From Weissella kandleri (GTDB lineage Bacteria > Bacillota > Bacilli > Lactobacillales > Lactobacillaceae), in contig NZ_JQBP01000001.1 in NCBI RefSeq assembly GCF_001438705.1, positions 263,197 to 327,196 of the forward strand: a stretch of DNA of 64,000 nt, read 5' to 3'. Positions 17,990 to 26,353 of this stretch are shown here, one piece after another (within the stretch, counting starts at the first letter, position 1; each line of letters starts with the position of its first letter). The notes beneath the pieces were generated by a model. The model did no database searches. It was not told where the DNA came from and saw nothing but the letters and a program-made list of their open reading frames with translations. A program made the position numbers and the translations under genes.

Positions 17990-18802
17990 ATGGCTATTAA
18001 GATTATTTCAATTGATATTGACGGAACTTTACTGGATGATCAACATAAAATTATGCCAGCTGTGGCTGAAGCCATTAACCAGGCACGGCAACAAGGGGTT
18101 AAAATTGTAATTACCACTGGTCGGCCTTTGACAGGTGTAATGCCGATTTTAAAAGAACTGGATTTGGTTGGCGCAGATCAATATGTTATCACCCATAATG
18201 GGGGCTTAATGCAGACCACGGATGGTTCTGAAATTTTATTTTCCGAAGCGCTGACCTTAGATCAATGGTCAGAAATTAATGATTTTATGCATCAAGAAGG
18301 AATTTATTTGCAGGCTGAAAGTCAAGATCAGGCATATACCACAACCCATTTAGTTGACCCGTGGGCTAGTTTTGAAAATTCGTTAGTTAATTTGCCTTTA
18401 CATGTCGCAGAAAATGATGCCGCATTTGAAAAAGTGGAACTTATCAAGGGAATTGCGAATGCGAATGCAGATGAATTAGATCGGGTTGAAAAAATAATTC
18501 CAGAATCAATTCATCAGTCGGTCTCAGTCATACGCTCGACTGCTAATAATTTGGAGTTTGTTAATCCAATTGCTTCAAAAGGAAATGCTTTATTAGCATT
18601 AGCTAAGCAGTTGGATGTAGCCCAAACCGAAACGATGGCAATTGGTGATCAAGAAAATGATCGCACGATGATTAAAGCGGCTGGTTTGGGAGTGGCAATG
18701 GGCAATGCCGTTCCAGCTATTAAGCAATTAGCGGATGTAATTACTGCTGATAATAATCATGCCGGTGTAGCACAAGCTATTCATGAGTATGTGTTAGATT
18801 AA
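17990..18802 (+). CDS. Cof-type HAD phosphatase
   Basis: 270 residues. HAD motif I is SIDIDGTLLD (nucleophile D9, acid/base D11). Motif II is ITTGRP, and the C-terminal motif IV is GDQENDRTMI. The large C2-type cap between about 90 and 190 makes it a Cof/YwpJ-type sugar-phosphate or nucleotide phosphatase; substrate unknown. It is followed by a strong terminator. Confidence 0.92.
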   Translation: MAIKIISIDIDGTLLDDQHKIMPAVAEAINQARQQGVKIVITTGRPLTGVMPILKELDLVGADQYVITHNGGLMQTTDGSEILFSEALTLDQWSEINDFMHQEGIYLQAESQDQAYTTTHLVDPWASFENSLVNLPLHVAENDAAFEKVELIKGIANANADELDRVEKIIPESIHQSVSVIRSTANNLEFVNPIASKGNALLALAKQLDVAQTETMAIGDQENDRTMIKAAGLGVAMGNAVPAIKQLADVITADNNHAGVAQAIHEYVLD

Positions 18803-18817
18803 AAATCAATATTGAAG

Positions 18818-18845
18818 AAGCAGAACTGCGGTTCTGCTTTTTTTG
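18818..18845 (+). terminator. Rho-independent terminator after the HAD gene
   Basis: Perfect 9-bp stem AAGCAGAAC / GTTCTGCTT, loop TGCG, T-run. Confidence 0.93.
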
Positions 18846-19047
18846 ATGGGTTCGAGATGAAATTTATAAAAACAATATTTCACAATAAATAACGGTTTAC
18901 TAATTTAAAACAAGTAGATGCACAAGCAAATATTCCAGACTTAAGACTAGTTCAGGTTGATCATTGATAAATGTCACAAGCAAATTGTGAATAAAATTAT
19001 TAGTAAGTGAAACCTTTAAGGAGGCTAGTATCTTCCTATTATAAATA
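18846..19047. other. AT-rich leader region before the lplA-pdh operon
   Basis: No gene is seen. It holds a perfect inverted repeat TCACAA-N5-TTGTGA at 18974-18990 and a loose direct repeat CACAAGCAAAT (18920s and 18975). This may be a regulator site, but the arms face the opposite way from the Rex and CRP consensus. Confidence 0.35.
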
Positions 19048-19056
19048 TGATATACT
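19048..19056 (+). promoter_or_regulatory. Extended -10 promoter of the lplA-pdhABCD operon
   Basis: TGATATACT: TATACT with TGn extension, about 60 bp before lplA and just upstream of a cre site. Confidence 0.5.
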
Positions 19057-19071
19057 TAAGCCGTAAGAGTA

Positions 19072-19086
19072 AGTAAGCGCTTACAT
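19072..19086 (-). promoter_or_regulatory. cre site (CcpA operator) in the lplA-pdh leader
   Basis: The minus strand reads ATGTAAGCGCTTACT, matching WTGNAANCGNWNNCW at every fixed position and nearly palindromic around GCGC. It starts 16 bp after the -10 box, so it lies in the transcribed leader, where bound CcpA would act as a block. Confidence 0.82.
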
Positions 19087-19112
19087 AGATGACTGATAAG
19101 GAGTTGTTCTAG

Positions 19113-20111
19113 ATGCAGTTTATTAAATATTTTGGAAATGATGCATATGAAAATATCGCAATGGATAGTTGGCTACTTTACAATTTGAAGCCGACGGAGC
19201 CCGTGTTTGCTTTATGGCAAAATAAACGGGCGATTATTGTCGGACAAAATCAAAATACGTTTGGTGAAATTAATCAAGAATACGTGGATACGCATGATGT
19301 GCAAGTTGTGCGACGAGTCTCTGGAGGTGGGGCGGTCTATCATGATTTAGGCAATATCTGCTTTACCTTCTTTGTGCCAGTTGAGCATAGTAGTTCTGTT
19401 AATTTTAAACGCTTTGTTCAACCAATGCAGGATGCGTTGCAATCGATCGGGATTGAAGCGCAAATTACTGGGCGTAATGACCTAGAAGTCGATGGGAAAA
19501 AGGTTTCTGGAAATGCGCAGCGCTATGCCGGTGGATACTTGATGCATCATGGGACATTGCTTTGGGATACGGACGTTGATGCGATGGTGCACGCCTTAAA
19601 CGTGGCTGATGAAAAATTTATGACGAAAGCGGCTAAATCAGTTCGTGCACGGGTGGGAAATATTAAAGATTATGCTCCGCAGACGAAAACTTTAGATAAA
19701 TTTATCGAGGCCCTAACATACTACCTTAGTGATAAAGGTCGCGATGGAGAATTAATCTTAACTGATGTGCAAAAAGCTGGGATTGAATCATGGCGAAAAG
19801 ACAAGTTTGCGACTTGGGAGTGGAATTATGGGCAAAGTCCGAAATTTGATTTTCAAAATCATGCTAAATATCAAGGCGGAAGCATTGATGTGTTAGCGAA
19901 TGTGGAACATGGTTTGATTCAAAAATTGAATTTTACGGGTGATTTCTTGGGGGTTCGCGATTGGCGGGAGATTGAAAATCGTTTAATCGGGCAGCCGTTT
20001 AGTCCACAAACGATTGAAAAGCAGCTAACACCTGAAGATGTTCAACAATATTTCGGTGACATTACGCAAGCTGAATTAGCGGCACTCTTTACTGGTGACA
20101 TTGCAGAATAG
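19113..20111 (+). CDS. lplA: Lipoate-protein ligase A
   Basis: Activates free lipoate with ATP and attaches it to the lipoyl lysine of 2-oxoacid dehydrogenase E2 (or to GcvH). 332 residues. RRVSGGGAVYHD (67-78) is the lipoyl-AMP binding loop; KKVSGNAQ contains the catalytic lysine (K130), and HGTLLWDTD follows. A C-terminal accessory domain is present (about 250-332). It is the first gene of the pdh operon with 13 bp to pdhA, so its natural target is probably the E2 lysine K43 of the same operon. This points to lipoate scavenging. Confidence 0.95.
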   Translation: MQFIKYFGNDAYENIAMDSWLLYNLKPTEPVFALWQNKRAIIVGQNQNTFGEINQEYVDTHDVQVVRRVSGGGAVYHDLGNICFTFFVPVEHSSSVNFKRFVQPMQDALQSIGIEAQITGRNDLEVDGKKVSGNAQRYAGGYLMHHGTLLWDTDVDAMVHALNVADEKFMTKAAKSVRARVGNIKDYAPQTKTLDKFIEALTYYLSDKGRDGELILTDVQKAGIESWRKDKFATWEWNYGQSPKFDFQNHAKYQGGSIDVLANVEHGLIQKLNFTGDFLGVRDWREIENRLIGQPFSPQTIEKQLTPEDVQQYFGDITQAELAALFTGDIAE

Positions 20112-20124
20112 AAAGGAGCCTGGG

Positions 20125-21261
20125 ATGGCAAATATTACAGAAAAGAATCGACAAATTTTAGATTTTGATTATCAAATTCAAATGCAAGATGAAGCTTTTC
20201 CAACTTTGCAGATTTTAAATAATGCTGGTGAAGTGGTGGATGCCGAAGCTTTGAAGCGCGCTGAATTGACCGATGAAGATTTAATAGCGATTATGCAACG
20301 CATGTTATTGAGTCGGCAATTGGACATTCGTTCGACAAAATTGGCCAAACAAGGTCGCTTTGGATTCTTTGCACCAACTGCTGGTCAAGAAGCTTCACAG
20401 ATGGCATCATCGTATGCGTTTAATGATGAAGATTGGTTATTCCCTGGCTACCGTGATATTCCTGAAATTGTGGTTAAAGGTTGGCCCATTTGGAAGGCGA
20501 TTTTGTGGTCACGTGGACATGCTAAAGGAAATGAGATGACAACCGAAGATGGACGCCCAGTTAATGCTTGGATGCCCCAAATTATCATCGGTGCTCAATA
20601 TGTTGAGGCAGCTGGAACAGCTTTAGGTTTGAAGAAGCGTAAGCAGAATGCAGTGGCATATGCTTATACTGGTGACGGTGGTTCATCGCAAGGTGATTTC
20701 TACGAGGGAATTAATTTTGCCTCAGCATACCATGCCAATGCAGTTTTCTTTGTTCAAAACAATGGTTATGCGATTTCGACACCACGAAAATTACAAACTG
20801 CCGCGCAACACTTAGCATCTAAGGGTTGGGCAGCTGGTTTGCCAAGTTTGGTCGTGGATGGAAACGATCCACTTGCGATGTATCTAGCAAGTAAGGAGGC
20901 GCGCGCCTGGGCTGTCGCTGGGAATGGTCCAGTGTTAATTGAGACTATGACAAATCGTTTGGAGCCACATTCAACCGCGGGTGATGATCCATTGCGATAC
21001 CGGAAGCAAGAAGATATTGATGCTTGGTGGCAAAAAGAGCCATTAATCCGGATGCGTAATTTCATGACAGAAAAAGGCATTTGGGACGAAAATAAGGAAC
21101 AAGCGTATGTAGACGAAGTTAATACTTTAATTGATGAACAAATTAAGATTGCGGATGCGGTTGAAAAACAAAAAATATCTGATTTCTTAAAGTATACGTT
21201 GGAAGTACCTGGTCAAGCAATGCAAGAGCAAATTGCGCATTTTGAAAGTGAGGGCAAGTAA
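20125..21261 (+). CDS. pdhA: Pyruvate dehydrogenase E1 alpha subunit
   Basis: Thiamine-diphosphate-dependent decarboxylation of pyruvate, together with E1 beta. 378 residues. The ThDP motif begins [13 protein letters not shown] (183-195) and ends with the QNNGYAIS segment. [14 protein letters not shown] and [14 protein letters not shown] are typical of Gram-positive PdhA. The phosphorylation-loop-like segment ([12 protein letters not shown]) is also present. ATG 20125 was chosen because AAAGGAG is directly upstream; the in-frame start at 20095 would overlap lplA. Confidence 0.96.
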   Translation: MANITEKNRQILDFDYQIQMQDEAFPTLQILNNAGEVVDAEALKRAELTDEDLIAIMQRMLLSRQLDIRSTKLAKQGRFGFFAPTAGQEASQMASSYAFNDEDWLFPGYRDIPEIVVKGWPIWKAILWSRGHAKGNEMTTEDGRPVNAWMPQIIIGAQYVEAAGTALGLKKRKQNAVAYAYTGDGGSSQGDFYEGINFASAYHANAVFFVQNNGYAISTPRKLQTAAQHLASKGWAAGLPSLVVDGNDPLAMYLASKEARAWAVAGNGPVLIETMTNRLEPHSTAGDDPLRYRKQEDIDAWWQKEPLIRMRNFMTEKGIWDENKEQAYVDEVNTLIDEQIKIADAVEKQKISDFLKYTLEVPGQAMQEQIAHFESEGK

Positions 21262-21263
21262 TT

Positions 21264-22244
21264 ATGGCTACAAAAACTTATATCGCAGCAATTCAAGAAG
21301 CGTTGGATCTGGCACTTGATCACGATGAAAATACTTTGATTTTTGGAGAAGATGTTGGTAAAAATGGTGGAGTATTCCGAGCGACAGATGGTCTGCAAGC
21401 TAAATATGGAGAAGAGCGGGTCTTTAATACCCCTTTGGCTGAATCTGGAATTGGGGGAATGGCGATTGGACTCGCCACACAAAATTACCGGCCGATTATG
21501 GAAATTCAATTTTTCGGATTCGTGTTTGAGGTGATGGATTCTATTGCTGGGCAGATGGCACGGACCCGGTTCCGCTTTAATAATACCAAAGAGATGCCAA
21601 TTGTTGTGCGGGCGCCATATGGGGGCGGAACTAAGACCCCTGAAATGCACGCGGATAATTTAGAAGGAATGGTAGCACAAGTGCCCGGAGTGCGGGTTGT
21701 AATGCCAGCTAATCCAGCTGATGCTAAAGGGTTATTATTGAGTTCAGTCGAGTCGAATGATCCAGTCATCTTTTTGGAAAATTTGCATCTCTATCGGTCT
21801 TTGAAGGGTGAAGTTCCTGAGGGTTATTATACGACGCCATTGGATGAGGCAGTGATTACGCGTGAAGGAAAAGATCTTTCCATCATTAGTTATGGAGGCG
21901 GTGTGCCCGTTTCGTTAAAGGCCGCTGAAGAATTAGCTAAGCAAGGAATTGATGCAGAAGTGGTAGATTTAAGGACGGTTTCACCATTAGATTTGAAGAC
22001 CATTGGTGCTTCAGTGGAAAAGACCGGTCGGGTTTTGGTTGTTCAAGAAGCGCAACGCATGGCAGGAGTAGGAGCCACCGTGATGGCTGAAATTGCAGAA
22101 CGCTTTATTTTAAGCTTGAAAGCTCCGATTGGGCGAGTTGCGGCGCCTGATTCAATTTATCCATTTGCGCAAGCTGAAAATGATTGGATGGTTAAGGCTG
22201 ACGACGTTGTGGCTAAAGCACAGGAGGTTGTAAATTATGACTGA
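21264..22244 (+). CDS. pdhB: Pyruvate dehydrogenase E1 beta subunit
   Basis: Partner of E1 alpha, completing the ThDP active site at the heterotetramer interface. 326 residues, normal. [18 protein letters not shown] and [18 protein letters not shown] are family hallmarks; [15 protein letters not shown] follows. The C-terminal half has a transketolase-C fold ([14 protein letters not shown]). It begins 2 bp after pdhA and its end overlaps pdhC by 8 bp. Confidence 0.97.
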   Translation: MATKTYIAAIQEALDLALDHDENTLIFGEDVGKNGGVFRATDGLQAKYGEERVFNTPLAESGIGGMAIGLATQNYRPIMEIQFFGFVFEVMDSIAGQMARTRFRFNNTKEMPIVVRAPYGGGTKTPEMHADNLEGMVAQVPGVRVVMPANPADAKGLLLSSVESNDPVIFLENLHLYRSLKGEVPEGYYTTPLDEAVITREGKDLSIISYGGGVPVSLKAAEELAKQGIDAEVVDLRTVSPLDLKTIGASVEKTGRVLVVQEAQRMAGVGATVMAEIAERFILSLKAPIGRVAAPDSIYPFAQAENDWMVKADDVVAKAQEVVNYD

Positions 22245-23550
22245 AATATTTAAGATGCCAGATATCGGTGAAGGGATGGCAGAGGGAGACATCACCAATT
22301 GGTTAGTGAAGGTTGGTGACCATGTAGCCGTTGATGATTCGGTGGCAGAAGTGCAAAATGATAAGCTCATGCAAGAAATTTTATCGCCATATGAAGGAGT
22401 TGTAACGAAGCTTTTTGTAGAGCCGAATACAACCGTGGCAGTCGGTGACCCTCTGATTGAATTTGATGGGGATGGCAGTGACGATGTTGCAAAAACTGCT
22501 CAACCAGCTAAGGCGGAGACCCAATCTCAAGCGCATGATCAATCCGTTTCCAAACCAGCTACCCCAACAGCGACTGAAGTGAGGCCCAGTATGCATACGG
22601 CCACGAATGGGAATGTGTTGGCAATGCCATCCGTACGCCATTATGCAATTGAGCATCAGATTGATTTAAATCAGGTGCCAGCTACAGGACGGCATGGACA
22701 TATTACATTACAAGATGTTCAAAACTTCACCAACGTAGCACCAGAAGCATTAGAAGCGAAACAAGTGATGGACGATTCAGTGACGGCCCCAAAAAAGGCC
22801 ACTCCAGCATCCGCAACACCGGTTGAAACGCAGGCGGTCCCAAGTATGAAGGCGGGCAGCCAACCAATGTCTGGTGTGCGCAAAGCAATCGCGCATGCGA
22901 TGGAAACACAAAATAAAACGATTCCAACTGTTACGAATTTTGATAGTGTTGAAGTCTCAAATTTAGTTGCTCATCGTCAACAATTTAAGATGGTGGCTAA
23001 GGATCATGATATTCATTTGACATATTTGGCTTATGCAGTGAAGGCGATGGCCGCTGTGGGTCAGAAGTTCCCAGAGCTAAATGCTTCCGTGGATATGGAC
23101 AAGAGCGAGATTGTCTATCATGACACCGTCAATATGGGAATTGCGGTGAATGCGCCAGCTGGGCTATACGTACCAGTGATTGCGCATGCAGAAAGTAAGT
23201 CCATTATGATGATCGCCAAAGAAATTGCTGAATTGGCTAGTGCAGTACGTGAAGGGACTTTGAAACCGGCTCAAATGCAAGGAGCTACCATGACAATCTC
23301 TAACTTAGGTTCTGCGCGGGGAACTTGGTTTACACCGATTATTAATGGGCATGAGTCCATTATCTTAGGTCTTGGATCGATTGTAAAAGAACCCATCGTC
23401 AATCCTGAAGGTGAGTTGGCCATTGGTCAGAATATGAAATTATCTTTGAGTTATGACCACCGCTTAATAGATGGAATGTTAGCCCAAGAAGCCTTGAATT
23501 ACTTAAAGCAATTGTTGGCTGATCCGGCCTTTATGTTAATGGAGGTGTAA
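22237..23550 (+). CDS. pdhC: Dihydrolipoamide acetyltransferase (E2)
   Basis: Core of the pyruvate dehydrogenase complex; transfers acetyl from the lipoyl arm to CoA. 437 residues. One N-terminal lipoyl domain with K43 in QNDKLMQEI, a linker rich in Ala, Thr and Pro (about 85-125), a peripheral-subunit-binding domain around 129-163 ([20 protein letters not shown]), a second linker, and the catalytic domain with [10 protein letters not shown] (H408, D412). Family members carry one to three lipoyl domains. It overlaps pdhB by 8 bases. Confidence 0.97.
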   Translation: MTEIFKMPDIGEGMAEGDITNWLVKVGDHVAVDDSVAEVQNDKLMQEILSPYEGVVTKLFVEPNTTVAVGDPLIEFDGDGSDDVAKTAQPAKAETQSQAHDQSVSKPATPTATEVRPSMHTATNGNVLAMPSVRHYAIEHQIDLNQVPATGRHGHITLQDVQNFTNVAPEALEAKQVMDDSVTAPKKATPASATPVETQAVPSMKAGSQPMSGVRKAIAHAMETQNKTIPTVTNFDSVEVSNLVAHRQQFKMVAKDHDIHLTYLAYAVKAMAAVGQKFPELNASVDMDKSEIVYHDTVNMGIAVNAPAGLYVPVIAHAESKSIMMIAKEIAELASAVREGTLKPAQMQGATMTISNLGSARGTWFTPIINGHESIILGLGSIVKEPIVNPEGELAIGQNMKLSLSYDHRLIDGMLAQEALNYLKQLLADPAFMLMEV

Positions 23551-23552
23551 GC

Positions 23553-24959
23553 ATGGTTGTGGGTGCACAAGCAACAGAAGTAGGAACCGTGGTGATTGGT
23601 TCAGGACCTGGCGGATATGTCGCCGCAATTCGGGCGGCCGAACTGGGACAAAAGGTCACGATTATTGAACGTGATGAAATTGGTGGAGTTTGTTTAAATA
23701 TTGGATGTATCCCTTCCAAAGCTTTGATTAATGTAGGCCACCATTATCGTAATAGTGTTGAAGAAAATCCTTTTGGTTTAACTACGACGGGAACATTAGA
23801 TTGGGCCCAGACTCAGGATTGGAAACAGCATCAAGTGGTTGAAAAGTTAACTAGTGGGGTTGCCATGTTGTTGAAGAAACACCATGTGGATGTCATTAAA
23901 GGTGAAGCGAGTTTTAATGATAATGAGACCTTAAATGTGGTGCAAGAAGATGGGCACCAATTATTACAATTTGAAAATTGTATTATTGCAACGGGATCAC
24001 GCCCCGTCGCGATTCCAGGCATCCCATTTAATGGGCGCATCGTTGATTCAACGGGCGCTCTAAGTTTGCCAGAGGTTCCGCAGCATTTAATCATTATCGG
24101 TGGTGGCGTAATTGGCTCAGAGTTGGGTGGAGCTTATGCGAACCTAGGAGCTGACGTTACGATTGTTGAAGGGTTAGACCATACTTTAAATGGTTTTGAT
24201 AAAGAAATGACCAAGCCTGTTTTGGATGATTTCAAAGCTCATGGTGGGCAAGTCTTTACGTCAGCGATGGCTAAATCAGCTGTTCAAACCGATGATGATG
24301 TAACTTTAACTTTTGAAGTTGATGGTAAAGAACAAACCGTGACGGGTGATTATCTATTGGTATCAGTTGGACGCAAAGCTAATACTGACACTTTGGGCTT
24401 AAATAATACGGATATTAAAATTGGTGATCATGGACTGTTGGCAGTCGATGATAGCATGCAAACTAATGTGCCTCATATATATGCAATTGGTGATATTGTC
24501 GCTGGACCAGCATTGGCGCATAAAGCTAGTTTCGAAGCCAAGGTCGCAGCCGCAGCGATTAGTGGAGCAGCAAATGCGCATGATTTGCACTATTCGTTGC
24601 CTGAAGTGGCCTACACGCATTATGAGCTAGCAACGACTGGTGAAGATTTGGCGTCAGTTAAAGCTAAGCAATTAGATGTTAAAATGACGAAGTTTCCCTT
24701 TGCCGCTAACGGACGGGCCTTAGCGATGGATGCTGGCGTAGGTTTTGTTCGTTTGATTACTGATAAAGCTACGAACGCCTTATTAGGAGCGCAAATTGTC
24801 GGTCCTGGGGCTTCTGATTTAATCTCCGAATTGTCATTGGCGATTGAAAATGGCTTAACAACTGAAGATATCTCATTGACAATCCATCCCCACCCAACTT
24901 TAGGAGAAGCTTTGATGGACGCAGCTGAAGTCGCGGATGGCCTTGGAATTCATATTTAG
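23553..24959 (+). CDS. pdhD: Dihydrolipoamide dehydrogenase (E3)
   Basis: FAD enzyme that reoxidises dihydrolipoamide and makes NADH. 468 residues. FAD motif GSGPGGYVAAIRAAELG, redox-active disulfide C47/C52 in GGVCLNIGCIPSKA, NAD-binding IIGGGVIGSELG, and the C-terminal catalytic dyad H447/E452 in HPHPTLGEAL. It is last in the operon and is followed by a terminator. Confidence 0.97.
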   Translation: MVVGAQATEVGTVVIGSGPGGYVAAIRAAELGQKVTIIERDEIGGVCLNIGCIPSKALINVGHHYRNSVEENPFGLTTTGTLDWAQTQDWKQHQVVEKLTSGVAMLLKKHHVDVIKGEASFNDNETLNVVQEDGHQLLQFENCIIATGSRPVAIPGIPFNGRIVDSTGALSLPEVPQHLIIIGGGVIGSELGGAYANLGADVTIVEGLDHTLNGFDKEMTKPVLDDFKAHGGQVFTSAMAKSAVQTDDDVTLTFEVDGKEQTVTGDYLLVSVGRKANTDTLGLNNTDIKIGDHGLLAVDDSMQTNVPHIYAIGDIVAGPALAHKASFEAKVAAAAISGAANAHDLHYSLPEVAYTHYELATTGEDLASVKAKQLDVKMTKFPFAANGRALAMDAGVGFVRLITDKATNALLGAQIVGPGASDLISELSLAIENGLTTEDISLTIHPHPTLGEALMDAAEVADGLGIHI

Positions 24960-24996
24960 AAATTGATGGCAGATAAATGATGATATAAAACTATTA

Positions 24997-25027
24997 ATAC
25001 ATCCTTATAGATAAGGGTGTATTTTTG
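24997..25027 (+). terminator. Rho-independent terminator of the pdh operon
   Basis: 12-bp stem ATACATCCTTAT / ATAAGGGTGTAT (one G-U) followed by TTTTG. Confidence 0.8.
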
Positions 25028-25129
25028 TTTTTAGCCTGCAGACAAGAATGATCAGTATTCGATTAGTAAAATGAATTAGATGAACATTTAAATAATGATA
25101 ACTTTGTGAATGATGACAAGAGACTGACT

Positions 25130-25135
25130 TATAAT
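25130..25135 (+). promoter_or_regulatory. -10 box upstream of the alpha/beta hydrolase
   Basis: TATAAT 85 bp before the chosen start; a TTGTGA (25104) is too far away (20 bp) to be a good -35. Confidence 0.35.
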
Positions 25136-25219
25136 ATGGTAAGATATTTGTAAACGAATACACAATTGAAATAAAATTTTGGATAAGTGTAATACTTGGC
25201 ATGGATGAAGGAGGAAAAC

Positions 25220-26017
25220 ATGTCGTTTTTTAAAACTAATGACGGAATTCAAATTCATTATCAATTAGATGGTCCGCATAATGGCACCACCGTGTTACTA
25301 CTGGGGGGCTATACTAGTAATATTGCTACTTGGGCGGAACAGATTGAAGCGTTTAACGCAGCCGGTTATCGCACTTTACGGCTCGATTATCGCAACCATG
25401 GCCAAAGTGAACAAGCCGCGCAGGGACTTCGAATTGCGCGTTTGGCGATGGATGTAGCTGAGCTACTACATCAACTGGATATTACAGCGGTACATGTCAT
25501 TGGGCATTCAATGGGTGCTAGTGTGGGGGCATTATATCTATCGCTTTTCGGTAATCAAAAGGTCTTAAGCATAATTACGGAAGATCAATCACCAAAAATG
25601 TTAAATGAAGGAGAATGGCAGGCTGGTCTCAAAGACTCGGATTTGAGTCAATTAGGCAGTTTTGCGGAGCGTTTTCCACATATTAAATTAACGCAAAAGC
25701 ATTTAAGTGTCGAGATTAAAAGGGTTTTGGCAGAAAATTACACGCCGTTTGACTTTAAATTAACGCATCCGTTATTGGTGGATGGGATTGCGCAAGATTG
25801 GCGCGATGTTTTGCCGGCCGAACATCGACCGCATTTATTTATGTCGGGGGATGCGTCACCGTTGTATCCGGCTAATTACCCAGAAGTTGCGTTAAAATTA
25901 CAAGGGAATGCGCAATCCCAGACCTATCATTTTGAGGGAGTGGGGCACGTGCCACATCTCGAATCAGCAGATGAATTTAATCAGGTCGCTTTAGCGTTTT
26001 TTGACCAAATTAATTAA
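25220..26017 (+). CDS. Alpha/beta hydrolase
   Basis: 265 residues with an intact catalytic triad: nucleophile S97 in GHSMGAS, probable acid D211 (SGDASPLYP) and H243 (GVGHVPHLE). The oxyanion-loop stretch LLGGYTSNIATW replaces the more common HGxP. Substrate unknown; the fold matches esterases and haloperoxidase-like members. ATG 25220 was chosen because AAGGAGG precedes it; an upstream ATG at 25196 contains that ribosome binding site. Confidence 0.88.
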   Translation: MSFFKTNDGIQIHYQLDGPHNGTTVLLLGGYTSNIATWAEQIEAFNAAGYRTLRLDYRNHGQSEQAAQGLRIARLAMDVAELLHQLDITAVHVIGHSMGASVGALYLSLFGNQKVLSIITEDQSPKMLNEGEWQAGLKDSDLSQLGSFAERFPHIKLTQKHLSVEIKRVLAENYTPFDFKLTHPLLVDGIAQDWRDVLPAEHRPHLFMSGDASPLYPANYPEVALKLQGNAQSQTYHFEGVGHVPHLESADEFNQVALAFFDQIN

Positions 26018-26353
26018 AAATTCGGCTAGAGTATAACATATTAAGCAAAATCAGCTTGTTTATTAATATATAAGCGTGATATTGTAAATAATATGAATAT
26101 TTTTATTTTTGGTAATATTCATTTGATAAACTGTGTTAAAGATTATAGATGCAATTTTAAAATAATGTATATCTATTTATTTTTATAATAAATAGATATT
26201 ATGATGGTGACCATATAATTAGGTTGCGTTAACCATATAGAAATATGCTGGTTGATTTTGATAATGTTATGCTTGTTTGTGCATTATTTAGGCATCGTTA
26301 AATTAATGCAAATTACCCAAAAAGAAGCAAGTATACATAAGGAGTGATGATTA
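26018..26353. other. AT-rich intergenic region before the wall-polymer locus
   Basis: 336 bp with no coding potential seen. It carries a perfect 12-bp AT-only hairpin, ATATCTATTTAT (26169-26180) with ATAAATAGATAT (26188-26199), and a looser GAATATT/AATATTC pair near 26095-26130. Very AT-rich upstream DNA is common before wall-polymer loci. I could not fix a promoter. Confidence 0.5.

Noticed and set aside
18974..18990. Rex or CRP operator reading of the inverted repeat
   Set aside because: Arms are TCACAA then TTGTGA, the reverse order of the Rex (TTGTGAA-N4-TTCACAA) and CRP (TGTGA-N6-TCACA) consensus.
21213..21650. Minus-strand 145-codon frame across the pdhA/pdhB junction
   Set aside because: Opposes two clear pdh genes, no recognised protein and no ribosome binding site.
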